Shown in pieces: positions 19,038-28,065 of a stretch of DNA of 64,000 bases. Every line of letters starts with the position of its first letter. The stretch's first letter is position 1. The stretch spans positions 248,001 through 312,000 of the forward strand of contig NZ_PVTF01000012.1 of the NCBI RefSeq assembly GCF_003002815.1. Direction: 5' to 3'. Origin of the DNA: Umezawaea tangerina (GTDB lineage Bacteria; Actinomycetota; Actinomycetes; Mycobacteriales; Pseudonocardiaceae). The notes below the pieces were generated by a model that worked only from the letters and a program-made list of their open reading frames with translations, searched no databases and had not been told where the DNA came from. A program made the position numbers and the translations under genes.

Positions 19038-21043
19038 TCGGTCTTGTCGGCGGCCTCGGTGGTGCCGACCTTGCCCCCGGACATCTTCTTCAGCATCGCG
19101 TTGTAGGCGGCCAGGTCCGCGTCGCCGTCACCGTCCGCCCGCCGGTCCAGCCGGCGGGCGTCGCGGTTGTCGGACCTGGCCCACTGCACCAGCAGCGCCA
19201 CCATCACGACCAGCAGCGGCACCTCGCCCGCCGCCCACGCGATACCGCCGCCGAGCCGCTGGTCGTCCAGCTGCGAGGTCACCCACGGCAGGCCCATCGA
19301 GCGGTAGTAGAGCTCGCCGATGACGGTCTGCGAGCTCATCAGCACGATGCCGAAGAACGCGTGGAACGGGATCGACGCGAACAGCAGTCCCAGCCGCCCC
19401 AGCGGGGGCAGCCGGTTGGGCGCCGGGTCGATGCCGATCACCGGCCAGTAGAAGACGTAGCCGACCAGGATGAAGTGGGCGTTCATCGCCAGGTGCGCCC
19501 AGTGCAGGGGCAGCGCGCTGTCGAACAGGCCGGAGAAGTACAGGCCGTAGAACGACCCCACGAACAGGAACAGCGCGACGAACGGGTTGGTCAGCACCTT
19601 CGCGACCGGCGACTGCACGAACGCCAGCAGCCACTCGCGCGGTCCGGGGGGCCCGTCCTTGCCCGCCGTCGGCAGGGCGCGCAGCGCGAGCGTCACGGGT
19701 CCGCCGAGCACCAGCAGGATCGGCGCCAGCATGGACAGCAGCATGTGGGCTTCCATGTGCACGCTGAACATCGCGGGCGCGTACCGGCCGACCCCGGACG
19801 AGGTGGCGAACAGGACCGTGAAGCAGCCCAGCACCCAGGCGACCGTGCGGCCCACCGGCCAGGAGTCGCCGCGCTTGCGCAGCCTGCGGACGCCGAGCAG
19901 GTAGAGCGCCGCGAGGGCGACGGCGGCCGTGCCGAAGATCAGGTCGAACCGCCAGTCGAAGAACAGCCGGAACGCCGTGGGCGCGCCCGCGAGGTCGTAG
20001 CCGATGCGCAGCTCGACGGTGCTGGGCAGCGCCCTGCCGTCGGTCGGCGGCGGGGTGCGGCTCAGCCCGGCGGCCAGGCCGAGCGTGGCGAACATCAGCA
20101 GGACCTCGACGCCCGCCAGCCGGAGCAGCGCCCGGCCGGAGCCGGTCTCCACGACGCCCCGGACGCCCCGGACGCGTTGCAGGTAGCCGATTCCGCCCAG
20201 CAGCAGCAGAGCCGCGGTCTTGGCCGTCACGAGCAGGCCGTAGTCCGTGGTGAACAGGTCGCGCAGCGGTAGCCGCACCAGCGCGTTGATCACGCCGGAC
20301 ACCGCCATCACGATCCAGCAGACCAGCGCGATCGCGGAGAACCTGGTCGTGGCCAGCGCCAGGTCCGATCCCCGCCTGCGGCCGTGCGCGAGCAGCGCGA
20401 TGAGCCCGCCGACCCACACCGCCGCCGCGACGAGGTGGAACAGCAGGCTGTTGGTGGCCATGTCGTGCGAGCCGCCGCCGGAGGAGTGGCCGGTGACCGC
20501 GACCGGGACCAGCGCGAACAGCGCCAGGAAGAACAGCACCGCCGTCCAGCCCCAGGACAGGACCAGGGTCGTGCCCAGCGCGATCAGCGCCACGATCACC
20601 GCGGTGATCACCCACGCGCGCGCCTGCTCGATCAGGCCGACGACCTGGAGCAGCTCCGCCGGGTTGAACAGGCCCGCCACCGGCTGCCCGAACGCGTCTG
20701 CCGCGGTGAACGGCACGGCCAGCACGGCCCCCAGCGTCCACAGCAGCGACGACCACCCGGCCGTGCGCAGCGCCGCGTACCCGTCGGCCGCCAACATCCC
20801 GGAAGCCTGCGGTGGCACCAGGAACGCGGCCAGCAGCAGCGACCCGATGGTCACCACCGCGGCGGACTCGGTGAGCACCCGGACGACGATCAGACCGACC
20901 CGGTCGTTGCCCGTCGCGGACGTCAGACCGGCCGCGAGCAGCGCGGCGATCCCGGTCCCGACCACCAGCAGGGGCACGAGGCCCGTCCGCTGCCTGCGGG
21001 GGTTCGGCGGGGACTCGACGTCGGCGAGGGCTTCGGATGGCAC
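19034..21043 (-). CDS. fused copper-resistance D (CopD) / CtaG cytochrome c oxidase assembly protein
   Basis: 669 residues from GTG 21043, a polytopic membrane protein. Residues about 50-340 are the CopD-like part (HSSGGGSHDMATNSLLFHLVAAAVWVGGLIAL, with conserved His). Residues about 400-620 are the caa3-type CtaG domain (MFSVHMEAHMLLSMLAPILLVLGGPVTLALRAL, then LHWAHLAMNAHFILVGYVFYWPVIG). This fusion is standard in actinobacteria and is linked to copper delivery to cytochrome c oxidase. The C-terminal ~50 residues are charged and cytosolic. It converges on the ABC permease with overlapping stops. Confidence 0.93.
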   Translation of the reverse strand: MPSEALADVESPPNPRRQRTGLVPLLVVGTGIAALLAAGLTSATGNDRVGLIVVRVLTESAAVVTIGSLLLAAFLVPPQASGMLAADGYAALRTAGWSSLLWTLGAVLAVPFTAADAFGQPVAGLFNPAELLQVVGLIEQARAWVITAVIVALIALGTTLVLSWGWTAVLFFLALFALVPVAVTGHSSGGGSHDMATNSLLFHLVAAAVWVGGLIALLAHGRRRGSDLALATTRFSAIALVCWIVMAVSGVINALVRLPLRDLFTTDYGLLVTAKTAALLLLGGIGYLQRVRGVRGVVETGSGRALLRLAGVEVLLMFATLGLAAGLSRTPPPTDGRALPSTVELRIGYDLAGAPTAFRLFFDWRFDLIFGTAAVALAALYLLGVRRLRKRGDSWPVGRTVAWVLGCFTVLFATSSGVGRYAPAMFSVHMEAHMLLSMLAPILLVLGGPVTLALRALPTAGKDGPPGPREWLLAFVQSPVAKVLTNPFVALFLFVGSFYGLYFSGLFDSALPLHWAHLAMNAHFILVGYVFYWPVIGIDPAPNRLPPLGRLGLLFASIPFHAFFGIVLMSSQTVIGELYYRSMGLPWVTSQLDDQRLGGGIAWAAGEVPLLVVMVALLVQWARSDNRDARRLDRRADGDGDADLAAYNAMLKKMSGGKVGTTEAADKTD

Positions 21044-21121
21044 GTCCCGAGCCTAGGCCGCCTGTCACCCCGGTGACCAACCCCGGACGTGCGGTGATCG
21101 CACCCACTACGGTTTCGCCCC

Positions 21122-21727
21122 GTGACCCGCTCTTCTCGTGCGCTCCCGGTGCTGCTGGCCGCCTTGGCCCTCGCGGGCTGCAGCTACTCGATCAACGGCA
21201 CGGCGCTGCCGGACCCCAGCGGTCCCCCGGCGACCTCGCGGTCCACGTCGGCCGCGCCCTCGTCACCGGCGCCGTCGACGGCGGGCGGGCCCGCGCCGAA
21301 GATCGCCAAGCCGCGCACGGTCGCGGGGGTCGACCCGTGCAAGATGCTCGACGCCAACGACCTGAAGTTCATCGGCCCGTTCAAGCGGGAGCCGCGCAGG
21401 CAGGACGACACGATCCCGGAGTCGTGCCAGTACCTGCTGGAGGACGGCACCACCGGCGGCCGGACCGTCGTGACCGCGCTGTACCAGCGCTACGAGCAGG
21501 TGCGGGACCGGCAGAAGAACGGCAAGGAGCAGGTCGTCGAGGGGCACTCGACGTGGTGGTTCTGCCAGCTGAGCGGGCCGGAGGAGGTCTGCACGGCCAC
21601 GATCGCGGTCAACGCGAACCGCAGCATCCTGGTCGCGATGTCGCAGGCCGGTGGCGTGCCGGACCAGATGGTCGTCGCGATGGCCCCGCTGCTCAAGGCC
21701 GCGCTGGCGCGGATTCCGGTCGCGTAG
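21122..21727 (+). CDS. DUF3558-family lipoprotein
   Basis: 201 residues from GTG 21122. The signal peptide TRSSRALPVLLAALALAGC ends in a lipobox (LALAGC, Cys20), so it should be lipid-anchored outside the membrane. A Pro/Ser/Thr linker (residues 30-60) leads to the DUF3558 domain, DPCKMLDANDLKFIG with the conserved paired cysteines (DPC, ESC, FC, EVC). DUF3558 lipoproteins are abundant in actinobacteria and of unknown function. TACGGT ends 8 nt before the start, so the mRNA may be leaderless. Its 3' end overlaps the convergent MFS gene by 35 bp. Confidence 0.9.
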   Translation: MTRSSRALPVLLAALALAGCSYSINGTALPDPSGPPATSRSTSAAPSSPAPSTAGGPAPKIAKPRTVAGVDPCKMLDANDLKFIGPFKREPRRQDDTIPESCQYLLEDGTTGGRTVVTALYQRYEQVRDRQKNGKEQVVEGHSTWWFCQLSGPEEVCTATIAVNANRSILVAMSQAGGVPDQMVVAMAPLLKAALARIPVA

Positions 21728-22892
21728 CGGCCAGTTCGCGGCGGCGGGAGCGGGCGGCGAACCACACCGTCGGCACGATCAGCACGCACACGCAGGTCAC
21801 GAAGCCGAGCGACGCGGTGAGCGAGCTGAGCTGGGCCAGCCCTCCGACGATCGGCGGTCCGGCCAGGAAACCGGTGTACGCCACGGTCGTGACCAGCCCC
21901 AGCTCCCGTTCGCCACCGGTGCCGTCGGCGCGGCGGCCCGCGTCCCCGGCCAGGTCCATGATCACCGGGAAGGCGAACGCCAGCCCCAGTCCGGCGAGGG
22001 CGAACCCCAGGTAACCGGTGGCGGGCACCGGGATGAGCACGGCCGAGGCCAGGCCGACCGCCGCGACGACCGCGCCCCGCGTGAGCAGGCCGTACGGTCC
22101 CCAGCGGCGTTGCGCGGGCTCGCCCGCGAGGCGCGCGCAGGCCATCGTGACGGAGAACACGGCGTAGGCGGCGGCCGCGGCGGCCTCGCCCATCCCCCGC
22201 TCCCGCACCAGGAACAGCGCGGACCAGTCGGCCGACGCGCCCTCGGCGATGGCGGAGCAGAACGCGATGCCCGCCAGCAGCCACAGGACCGGACGGCGCA
22301 GCACGGTCGGGTTGGGGCCTGCGGCCTGCTCGCGGTGCCGCTCACCGGAACCGCCGGGCACCGCGCGGCAGCACAGCGCCAGCACGACGAGGCTGAGGGC
22401 CGCGGCGAGCAGGAAGTGCGGCAGCGGCGTCCACCCGCCCCAGGCGGCCAGCGCGGCGCCGAGCGAGCCGAGCAGACCGCCGAAGCTGAAGCCCGCGTGG
22501 AACTGCGGCATCAGCGGCCGGTCCAGCTCGCGGATGACCGAGACCGCGGCGATGTTCATGGACACGTCCAGCGCGGCGATGCTCGACCCCAGCAGGAACA
22601 GCGCCAGGCCGAGCTGCACCGGCGACGCGGCGAGGGCCAGGACGGGCAGCACGAACGCGCTCGCGACGCCGCTGGCCAGCACCACCCGGCGCGCTCCGAA
22701 GGCGGCGCAGGCGCGGGCGGCGAACGGGGCGGTCAGCGCGAGCCCGGTGCTGGCGCCGAGCAGCGCCAGGCCGAGGGTGCCCGCGCTCGCCCCCACCTGC
22801 GCGGCGAGCGCGGGTACGCGGGCGGCCCACGATCCGAAGACCGCGCCGTTGAAGACGAAGACGATGAACACGGCGAGTCGGGGGGCTGGCAT
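21693..22892 (-). CDS. MFS transporter
   Basis: 399 residues from ATG 22892 with about 12 membrane segments (LAVFIVFVFNGAVFGSWAARVPALAAQ at the start, the second half beginning near VLRRPVLWLLAGIAFCSAIAEG). The N-terminal NGAVFGSWAARVP motif is typical of a YbjJ-like MFS branch that includes sugar and inner-membrane transporters. It is divergent from a LacI-family regulator, with one LacI-type palindrome between them, so it is probably controlled by that regulator. Substrate unknown. Confidence 0.9.
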   Translation of the reverse strand: MPAPRLAVFIVFVFNGAVFGSWAARVPALAAQVGASAGTLGLALLGASTGLALTAPFAARACAAFGARRVVLASGVASAFVLPVLALAASPVQLGLALFLLGSSIAALDVSMNIAAVSVIRELDRPLMPQFHAGFSFGGLLGSLGAALAAWGGWTPLPHFLLAAALSLVVLALCCRAVPGGSGERHREQAAGPNPTVLRRPVLWLLAGIAFCSAIAEGASADWSALFLVRERGMGEAAAAAAYAVFSVTMACARLAGEPAQRRWGPYGLLTRGAVVAAVGLASAVLIPVPATGYLGFALAGLGLAFAFPVIMDLAGDAGRRADGTGGERELGLVTTVAYTGFLAGPPIVGGLAQLSSLTASLGFVTCVCVLIVPTVWFAARSRRRELAATRPESAPARP

Positions 22893-22927
22893 GGCGGTCC
22901 TCCTCCGTAGGTCCCGCCCCAGGATGA

Positions 22928-22941
22928 CTGAAGCGCTTCAG
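22928..22941. promoter_or_regulatory. LacI-type operator between MFS and LacI genes
   Basis: CTGAAGCGCTTCAG is a perfect 14-bp palindrome with the central CG step typical of LacI/PurR-family sites. It lies 35 bp before the MFS start and 45 bp before the LacI start, so it can control both. Confidence 0.85.
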
Positions 22942-22986
22942 ATCCGTCCACCCCGATCGTCGGTGTCACTGGTTACTCTCTGACCC

Positions 22987-24054
22987 GTGGACCTCGCCCG
23001 ACCGCGCAAGCCGACCCTCGACACCGTCGCCGGTGTCGTCGGGGTGTCGCGCGCGACGGTGTCGAACGCCTACAACCGCCCCGATCAGCTGTCCTCCGCG
23101 CTGCGGGAGCGGATCCTGGCCGCCGCGCTCGAGCTCGGCTACGCCGGCCCCGACCCGGTGGCCCGCAGCCTCGCGACCAGGTCCAGCGCCGCCGTCGCGT
23201 TCATGCTCGGCCAGCCGCTGACCGCCGCGTTCTCCGACCCGGCGACCAGCGTCGTGCTCGACGGCCTGGCGTCCACTGTGGACGGCCGTGACCACTGCCT
23301 CGTGCTGATGCCGGGCAACGAGACCGGCGGCCCGCGCCCGGAGACCGTGGCCAGGGCGCAGGCGGACGTGTTCGTGGCCTACTCGCTGCCCGACGACGCG
23401 CCCGCGCTCGCCGCCGTGCGCGCCCGCGGCCTGCCGCTGCTGGTGATCGACCAGCCCGTGCTGGCGGGCACCGCGCGCGTCGAGGTCGACGACGCCGCCG
23501 GCGCCAGGTCGGCCGCCGAGCACCTGCTCTCGCTCGGCCACCGCCGGTTCGGCGTGCTCACCTTCGCACTGCACCCCGGCGGCAGGTCCGGTCCGGTCGA
23601 CGGGCGCGCCGAGGCCTCGTTCCGGGTCACCAGGGACCGACTGGCGGGCTTCCTCGACGTGCTGGCCGCCGCGGGCGTCACGGACGTGCCGACGTGGGAG
23701 GCGGGCGCGAGCAGACGCGAGCTCGGCCGCACCGGCACGAGATGGCTCCTGGAGCAGGACCCCAGACCCACGGCCCTCCTGTGCGCGTCCGACGAGCTCG
23801 CCTTCGGTGCCCTGCGCGCCGTGAGCGACGCCGGGCTGGCGACTCCCGCCGACGTGTCCGTCACCGGTTTCGACGACGTGCCGGACGCCAAGCACGCCGA
23901 CCCGCCGTTGACGACGGTGCGGCAGCCGTTGGCCGAGAAGGGGCGCAGAGCCGGCGAGCTGGCGCTGCGCCTGCTCGACGGCGAGAGCCCGGGAGGGCCG
24001 ACCAGAGTGCCGGTGGAACTCGTTGTACGGGCCTCCACCTGCCCGCCGAAGTGA
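22987..24054 (+). CDS. LacI-family transcriptional regulator
   Basis: 355 residues from GTG 22987. The helix-turn-helix and hinge are clear: TLDTVAGVVGVSRATVSNAYNRPDQLSSALRERILAAALELGYAGPDPVARSL (residues 9-62). The periplasmic-binding-protein-like sensor domain follows, ending VSVTGFDDVPDAKHADPPLTTVRQP. A -10 word TACTCT ends 7 nt before the start, suggesting a leaderless mRNA. The operator at 22928-22941 lies just upstream, consistent with autoregulation and control of the divergent MFS transporter by a sugar-like ligand. Confidence 0.94.
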   Translation: MDLARPRKPTLDTVAGVVGVSRATVSNAYNRPDQLSSALRERILAAALELGYAGPDPVARSLATRSSAAVAFMLGQPLTAAFSDPATSVVLDGLASTVDGRDHCLVLMPGNETGGPRPETVARAQADVFVAYSLPDDAPALAAVRARGLPLLVIDQPVLAGTARVEVDDAAGARSAAEHLLSLGHRRFGVLTFALHPGGRSGPVDGRAEASFRVTRDRLAGFLDVLAAAGVTDVPTWEAGASRRELGRTGTRWLLEQDPRPTALLCASDELAFGALRAVSDAGLATPADVSVTGFDDVPDAKHADPPLTTVRQPLAEKGRRAGELALRLLDGESPGGPTRVPVELVVRASTCPPK

Positions 24055-24181
24055 TCTGCGTCACTTTCGGCCGTTCTTGACCAAGATTCGGGGCTCCGAA
24101 CGGAAACGGTCAAACGTGTTCCGGCGATGAGCACGGTGGGGACGGCTACGCTGCTACGGCACGTGGTCGGCATCCCCTCTA

Positions 24182-24254
24182 GCCTCCGTAGCTCAGTGGA
24201 GAGAGCGAGGGACTTCTAATCCCGAGGTCGCAGGTTCGAATCCTGCCGGGGGCG
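24182..24254 (+). tRNA. tRNA-Arg, anticodon TCT
   Basis: 73 nt fold into a cloverleaf: acceptor GCCTCCG (24182-24188) with CGGGGGC (24247-24253), D stem GCTC/GAGC, anticodon loop CTTCTAA (24213-24219), T arm GCAGG-TTCGAAT-CCTGC (24230-24246). The anticodon reads AGA (and AGG by wobble), rare codons in such a GC-rich genome. CCA is not encoded. The base of the anticodon stem (A24208 with G24224) does not pair. Confidence 0.95.
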
Positions 24255-24551
24255 CTGCTGGTCAGATCGATTCGGAACGGCCGGGCATGGTCGAAGGTCG
24301 CCCGGTCCCGGATCGGTCGTAGCGGGTCTGGTGGTCGCATGTGGACGGATTTCCGGTCACATGCGGCCACGCCCGCGCGACGCAAACGAGAGACTGTCAC
24401 CGAAGGTACGCGGCGGCTCACGCAGCGGTCGCCGAACGGTCGGTCTTTCACCTTTTCCGACGACGGTCCGCCAAGGATCGACATGGGTGGTCGTGACGAC
24501 TTTCGACCCCCGTTGCTCCGAACAGTCCAACGGCCGCAACGGTTCGCGGGC
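24255..24551. other. intergenic region after the tRNA
   Basis: 297 bp without a convincing gene. The only structure seen is an inverted repeat GGTCGCATGTG / CACATGCGGCC (24333-24343 with 24358-24368, one mismatch, 14-nt loop), possibly a terminator. Open frames here translate to unlikely proteins, including an antisense one over the tRNA. Confidence 0.5.
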
Positions 24552-25256
24552 TCAGTGCGTGAATCCCGAGCAGCCCGAGGGCGCGGGGAGGTCGCCCGCG
24601 ACGAACCTGGCGGGCGGGACGCCCATGACGGCGTGGAACTCGGCGGTCATGTGGGACTGGTCGTAGTAGCCGGTCTCGGCGGCCAGGTCGGCCAGGTGGC
24701 CGTGGTGGGCCTTGCCGAGGACGGTGCGGACGCGGTCGAGGCGGGCGAAGTGCTTCGGGGAGACGCCGACGTTCTCGGTGAAGACGGTGCGCAGGTGGCG
24801 TTCGCTGACGTTCAGCTCGCGCGCGGTGGCGTGGACGGGCTTGGAGCGGAGCAGGGCGACGGCGGCGCGCACGAGGCGGTCGTCGGGGAGCTCACGGGCG
24901 GCCAGGGCGCGTTCGACGGCGGCGACGTCGGTCAGGTCGTCGCCGGGCCAGAGGTCGCGCAGCGGGACGACGCGGTCGACCAGGTCGCGCACCGGGAGGC
25001 CCAGCAGGGCTCCGGCGAGGCCGGGGCGGAGGCGGATCGTGAGGCAGGACCGGAAGCGCTTGGGTTCGTGGTACCTGGCGCGGGTGCGCGGTCCGATCAC
25101 CACGAAGGCGTCCTCGCGCAGGCTCAGGGTTGTCGCGTGGTCGGGTTCGGCGAGCACGGTGCGCGCGGTGCCCGGCACGGGCGTGGCGACGCTCATCCGG
25201 GCGGCCCACGGCCGGAACGCCGCCGGCAACCGGACCTGCTGTTCGACGAAGCTCAC
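24552..25256 (-). CDS. AraC-family transcriptional regulator
   Basis: 234 residues from GTG 25256 (VSFVEQQVRLPAAF). The N-terminal ~120 residues are a sensor-like domain; the C-terminal AraC double helix-turn-helix spans about 135-225 (HATARELNVSERHLRTVFTENVGVSPKHFARLDRVRTVLG, then LADLAAETGYYDQSHMTAEFHAVMGVPPARF). TACCGT ends 6 nt before the GTG, so a leaderless start is likely; the much longer open frame to 26072 lies antisense to the next gene and is not used. It is divergent from an NmrA-type reductase gene 85 bp away, its likely target. Confidence 0.92.
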   Translation of the reverse strand: MSFVEQQVRLPAAFRPWAARMSVATPVPGTARTVLAEPDHATTLSLREDAFVVIGPRTRARYHEPKRFRSCLTIRLRPGLAGALLGLPVRDLVDRVVPLRDLWPGDDLTDVAAVERALAARELPDDRLVRAAVALLRSKPVHATARELNVSERHLRTVFTENVGVSPKHFARLDRVRTVLGKAHHGHLADLAAETGYYDQSHMTAEFHAVMGVPPARFVAGDLPAPSGCSGFTH

Positions 25257-25341
25257 CGGTCCACGGTAGGCGGATCCGGCGGCGGGGTGTGTGCCGGAAC
25301 TTCCTATCGGCGAGGGCCCGGAGTCCGGCAGCGTCGGCCGC

Positions 25342-26154
25342 ATGATCCTGATCACCGGTGCCACCGGCACCATCGGCGGCGAGGTCGTCCGGCAGCTGAC
25401 CGGACGCGGTGTCCCGCTGCGCGCCATGTCCCGCACCCCTTCCGGCCCGCACGGCGTCCGGGCCGACTTCGACGACCCCGAGTCGCTGCGCCGCGCGGTG
25501 GAGGGCGTGGAGGCGGTGTTCCTGCTGACCGCGCCCACCACGGCCACCTCCCGGCACGACCTCGCCCTGCTGGCCGCGGCACGGGAGGCCGGCGTGGCGC
25601 GGGTGGTGAAGCTGTCCGCGATCGGCACCGGCGAGACCACCGCCGACGGCGAGGTCATCGGCGAGTGGCACCTGGAGGGCGAGGAGGCGGTGCGGGCCAG
25701 CGGTATGGGCTGGACGGTCCTGCGGCCGTCCAGCTTCGCGTCGAACGTGCTGCGGTTCGCGGCGGGCGAACGGATCTCCAACCTGACGGGTGACGGCAAG
25801 CAGGGCGTCGTGGACCCGCGCGACGTGGCCGCGGTGGCGGTCGAGGCGCTGACCGACCCGCGCCACGACGGACGGGTCCACACCCTCACCGGCCCGGAGC
25901 TGCTGAGCGTGCCGGACCAGGCCGCCGAGCTGAGCCGGGTGCTCGGCCGCCCGGTGGAGACCGTCGAGGTGTCACCGGAGCAGTTCGCCAGCTCCGGCAT
26001 GGGCTCCTCCGCCGCCAGGTCCATCGCCATCGGCACCGCGTGGGTGCGCGAGGGCCACAACGCCGTCGTCACCGACGACGTCGAACGGGTCCTCGGCCGC
26101 CCGCCGACCCGGTTCTCCGACTGGGTCCGCGACCACGTGGAAGCGTTCGGCTAG
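25342..26154 (+). CDS. NmrA/NAD(P)-binding Rossmann-fold oxidoreductase
   Basis: 270 residues. The N-terminus MILITGATGTIGGEVVRQL carries the GxTGxIG nucleotide-binding loop; the rest fits atypical SDRs of the NmrA/QOR2 type (FDDPESLRRAVEGVEAVFLLTAP, LRPSSFASNVLRF). Such proteins reduce quinones or act as redox sensors; the substrate is unknown. The AraC-family gene is divergent upstream. Its TAG stop overlaps the stop of the convergent peptidase gene in CTAG (26151-26154). Confidence 0.92.
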   Translation: MILITGATGTIGGEVVRQLTGRGVPLRAMSRTPSGPHGVRADFDDPESLRRAVEGVEAVFLLTAPTTATSRHDLALLAAAREAGVARVVKLSAIGTGETTADGEVIGEWHLEGEEAVRASGMGWTVLRPSSFASNVLRFAAGERISNLTGDGKQGVVDPRDVAAVAVEALTDPRHDGRVHTLTGPELLSVPDQAAELSRVLGRPVETVEVSPEQFASSGMGSSAARSIAIGTAWVREGHNAVVTDDVERVLGRPPTRFSDWVRDHVEAFG

Positions 26155-28031
26155 CCGTCGAGCCTGCCGGTCGCCGCCGGGGCCAGGGTGCCGACCGGGC
26201 CGACGGTCAGCTGCGCGGACGCCTTGGGCAGCGCGCCCACCACCGGCAGCCGGACCGACGTCCCGGCCAGGTCGAGCGTCACCTTCGGCAGGCGCGAGGG
26301 GGCGCTGATCTGGCTGCTGTCGGTGCCGCCGACGACCAGGCCGAGCCGGTGGCCCTGCCTGACGACGTGGTCCGTTGTGGACAGTCGGAACGTCATCGAG
26401 TACGACGATCCCGCGCGCAGCGTCGACGGCGTGGTCAGCGAGCCGTAGTTGGCCAGGTCGGCCCAGCCGCGGGAGATGATCTCCGCGTTGACCGACGTGC
26501 TGGTGGTCTCCGTGTCGAGGTAGCAGGCGTCGTCGCCGGTGCGGCTCTCGCCCCAGCACGACTCGGTGCCCAGCGTCCGGATGCCCTCGCCGCTGCGGAT
26601 CGTGGCGGGCCCGTAGTCGACCAGGAACGCCGAGAGGTGCGCGGTGGTCGTCGACGGGCTCGCCTTGACCGTGATCGTGCTGATGCCGGAGATCCGGAGG
26701 TCGGCGGCGAGCGCGCCGGTGCGGAACAGCACCCGGCCGGAGGCGGTCGTGTCGGGCGAGGCGACCCAGGTGCTGGCCGACTCGCGGCCGGTGTCGGTGA
26801 ACGCGGCCGAGCCGGTCCCCGCCGTCGTTCCCAGCGCTCCCGCCGTGGTCGGGTAGAGCGTCTGCGGCGCGGTGCCCGCGGGCGGCCACGTGGCGTCCTG
26901 CGTCCAGTTGTCCGGCGTGCGCTCGATGCTCGCCTGCGGCTCGGTGTCGATGCCGTTGGGGATGTCGAGCAGGTAGCGGTCGAACCAGCGGTGCAGGGTG
27001 TCGACCCACTCGGCGCGGCGGAAGTCGAACGGGTCGACGTGGCCGGTCTGGGAGAGCCACAGCTTGCGCGGCGTGCCCGCGGGCAGCGCGTTCCACCACT
27101 GGCCGTAGTTCAGCGTCTTCACGTTCAGGTCGGCCTGGCCGTGCACGGCGAACACGCTCGCCTTCACGTTGCCCGCGTTGCGGACGAAGTCGCGCTGCAC
27201 CCACATCGGCGTCACGTCGCCGTTGCTCAGGGCACCGTTGGTCATCTCGGTGCGGACCGCGCCGCACTTGGACCGCGCGTTCGCGTTCTCGTGGCCGGAC
27301 GCGAGGCTCGTCGGCGAGCCGAACCCGGAGAACGACACGCCGTCGGAGCGGAACCAGTCGTACCAGGAGCTGATCGCCGCGATCGGCACGATCGTGCGCA
27401 GCCCCTCGACGCCGGTCGCCGCGACGCCCTGGGTGATGGTGCCGTCCCACGACTTGCCGATCATCCCGGTGGCGCCGGTCGCCCAGCTCGCGGTGACCGG
27501 CGTGCCGCCGGTGACGGCCGTGTAGCCCGCCGCCCGGCCGTTCAGCCAGTCGACCACCGACTTGCCGGACGCCACCTCGGCCCGGCCTCCGGTGTCGAGG
27601 CAGCCGCGGGAGCGCGAGGTGCCCGCGAAGTCGACCAGCACCACGGCGTACCCGCGCGGCACGAAGTAGTTGTCGTAGAACAGCGGGAACTTGACCGCCG
27701 TGCCCGCGGAGTCGTAGGTCTTCAGCTCGCCCTCGTTGCCGCGGCCCGCCGTCTGGTAGTACGGGCTGGCGTCCATGATCACCGGCACCCGCGCGGTGGT
27801 CGACGGCCTGATGATGTCGGCGGTGACCCGGTCGGTCGCGCCGTCGCCGTCGAGGTCCATCCCGATGTCCACGTACACGGTCTCGCGCACGGCGTCCGCC
27901 AGCGCGAACACCGGCTGCGTCACGCCGTCGCGGACCGTGAACGCCTGCGGCGCGGCCGTCGCGGGCGTCACCCCCGCCAGCAATCCCAGAACCCCCGCGA
28001 CCACTCCTGCGAACGATGCACGACGCGCCAT
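26151..28031 (-). CDS. secreted S15/CocE-type hydrolase (Xaa-Pro dipeptidyl-peptidase-like)
   Basis: 626 residues from ATG 28031. A signal peptide ARRASFAGVVAGVLGLLAGVTPATA precedes the mature start. The catalytic alpha/beta-hydrolase has RGYAVVLVDFAGTSRSRGCLD and the nucleophile elbow GKSWDG (Ser in G-K-S-W), and the C-terminal PepX_C jelly roll covers roughly the last 230 residues. Family members are Xaa-Pro dipeptidyl peptidases or acyl esterases acting outside the cell. TACTGT ends 7 nt before the ATG. A methyltransferase gene lies 35 nt upstream on the same strand. Confidence 0.92.
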   Translation of the reverse strand: MARRASFAGVVAGVLGLLAGVTPATAAPQAFTVRDGVTQPVFALADAVRETVYVDIGMDLDGDGATDRVTADIIRPSTTARVPVIMDASPYYQTAGRGNEGELKTYDSAGTAVKFPLFYDNYFVPRGYAVVLVDFAGTSRSRGCLDTGGRAEVASGKSVVDWLNGRAAGYTAVTGGTPVTASWATGATGMIGKSWDGTITQGVAATGVEGLRTIVPIAAISSWYDWFRSDGVSFSGFGSPTSLASGHENANARSKCGAVRTEMTNGALSNGDVTPMWVQRDFVRNAGNVKASVFAVHGQADLNVKTLNYGQWWNALPAGTPRKLWLSQTGHVDPFDFRRAEWVDTLHRWFDRYLLDIPNGIDTEPQASIERTPDNWTQDATWPPAGTAPQTLYPTTAGALGTTAGTGSAAFTDTGRESASTWVASPDTTASGRVLFRTGALAADLRISGISTITVKASPSTTTAHLSAFLVDYGPATIRSGEGIRTLGTESCWGESRTGDDACYLDTETTSTSVNAEIISRGWADLANYGSLTTPSTLRAGSSYSMTFRLSTTDHVVRQGHRLGLVVGGTDSSQISAPSRLPKVTLDLAGTSVRLPVVGALPKASAQLTVGPVGTLAPAATGRLDG

Positions 28032-28065
28032 GCTCCGGACAGTACGAAGGTCGCGGAGGGTCCCG

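Noticed and set aside
24179-24484. 101-residue minus-strand open frame across the tRNA
   Set aside because: Its end RIRTCDLGIRSPSLSPLSYGG is the well-known false protein made by translating a tRNA antisense.
24552-26072. 506-residue minus-strand version of the AraC gene
   Set aside because: Residues before GTG 25256 lie antisense to the NmrA-type gene; the AraC domains are complete without them and a -10 lies before 25256.
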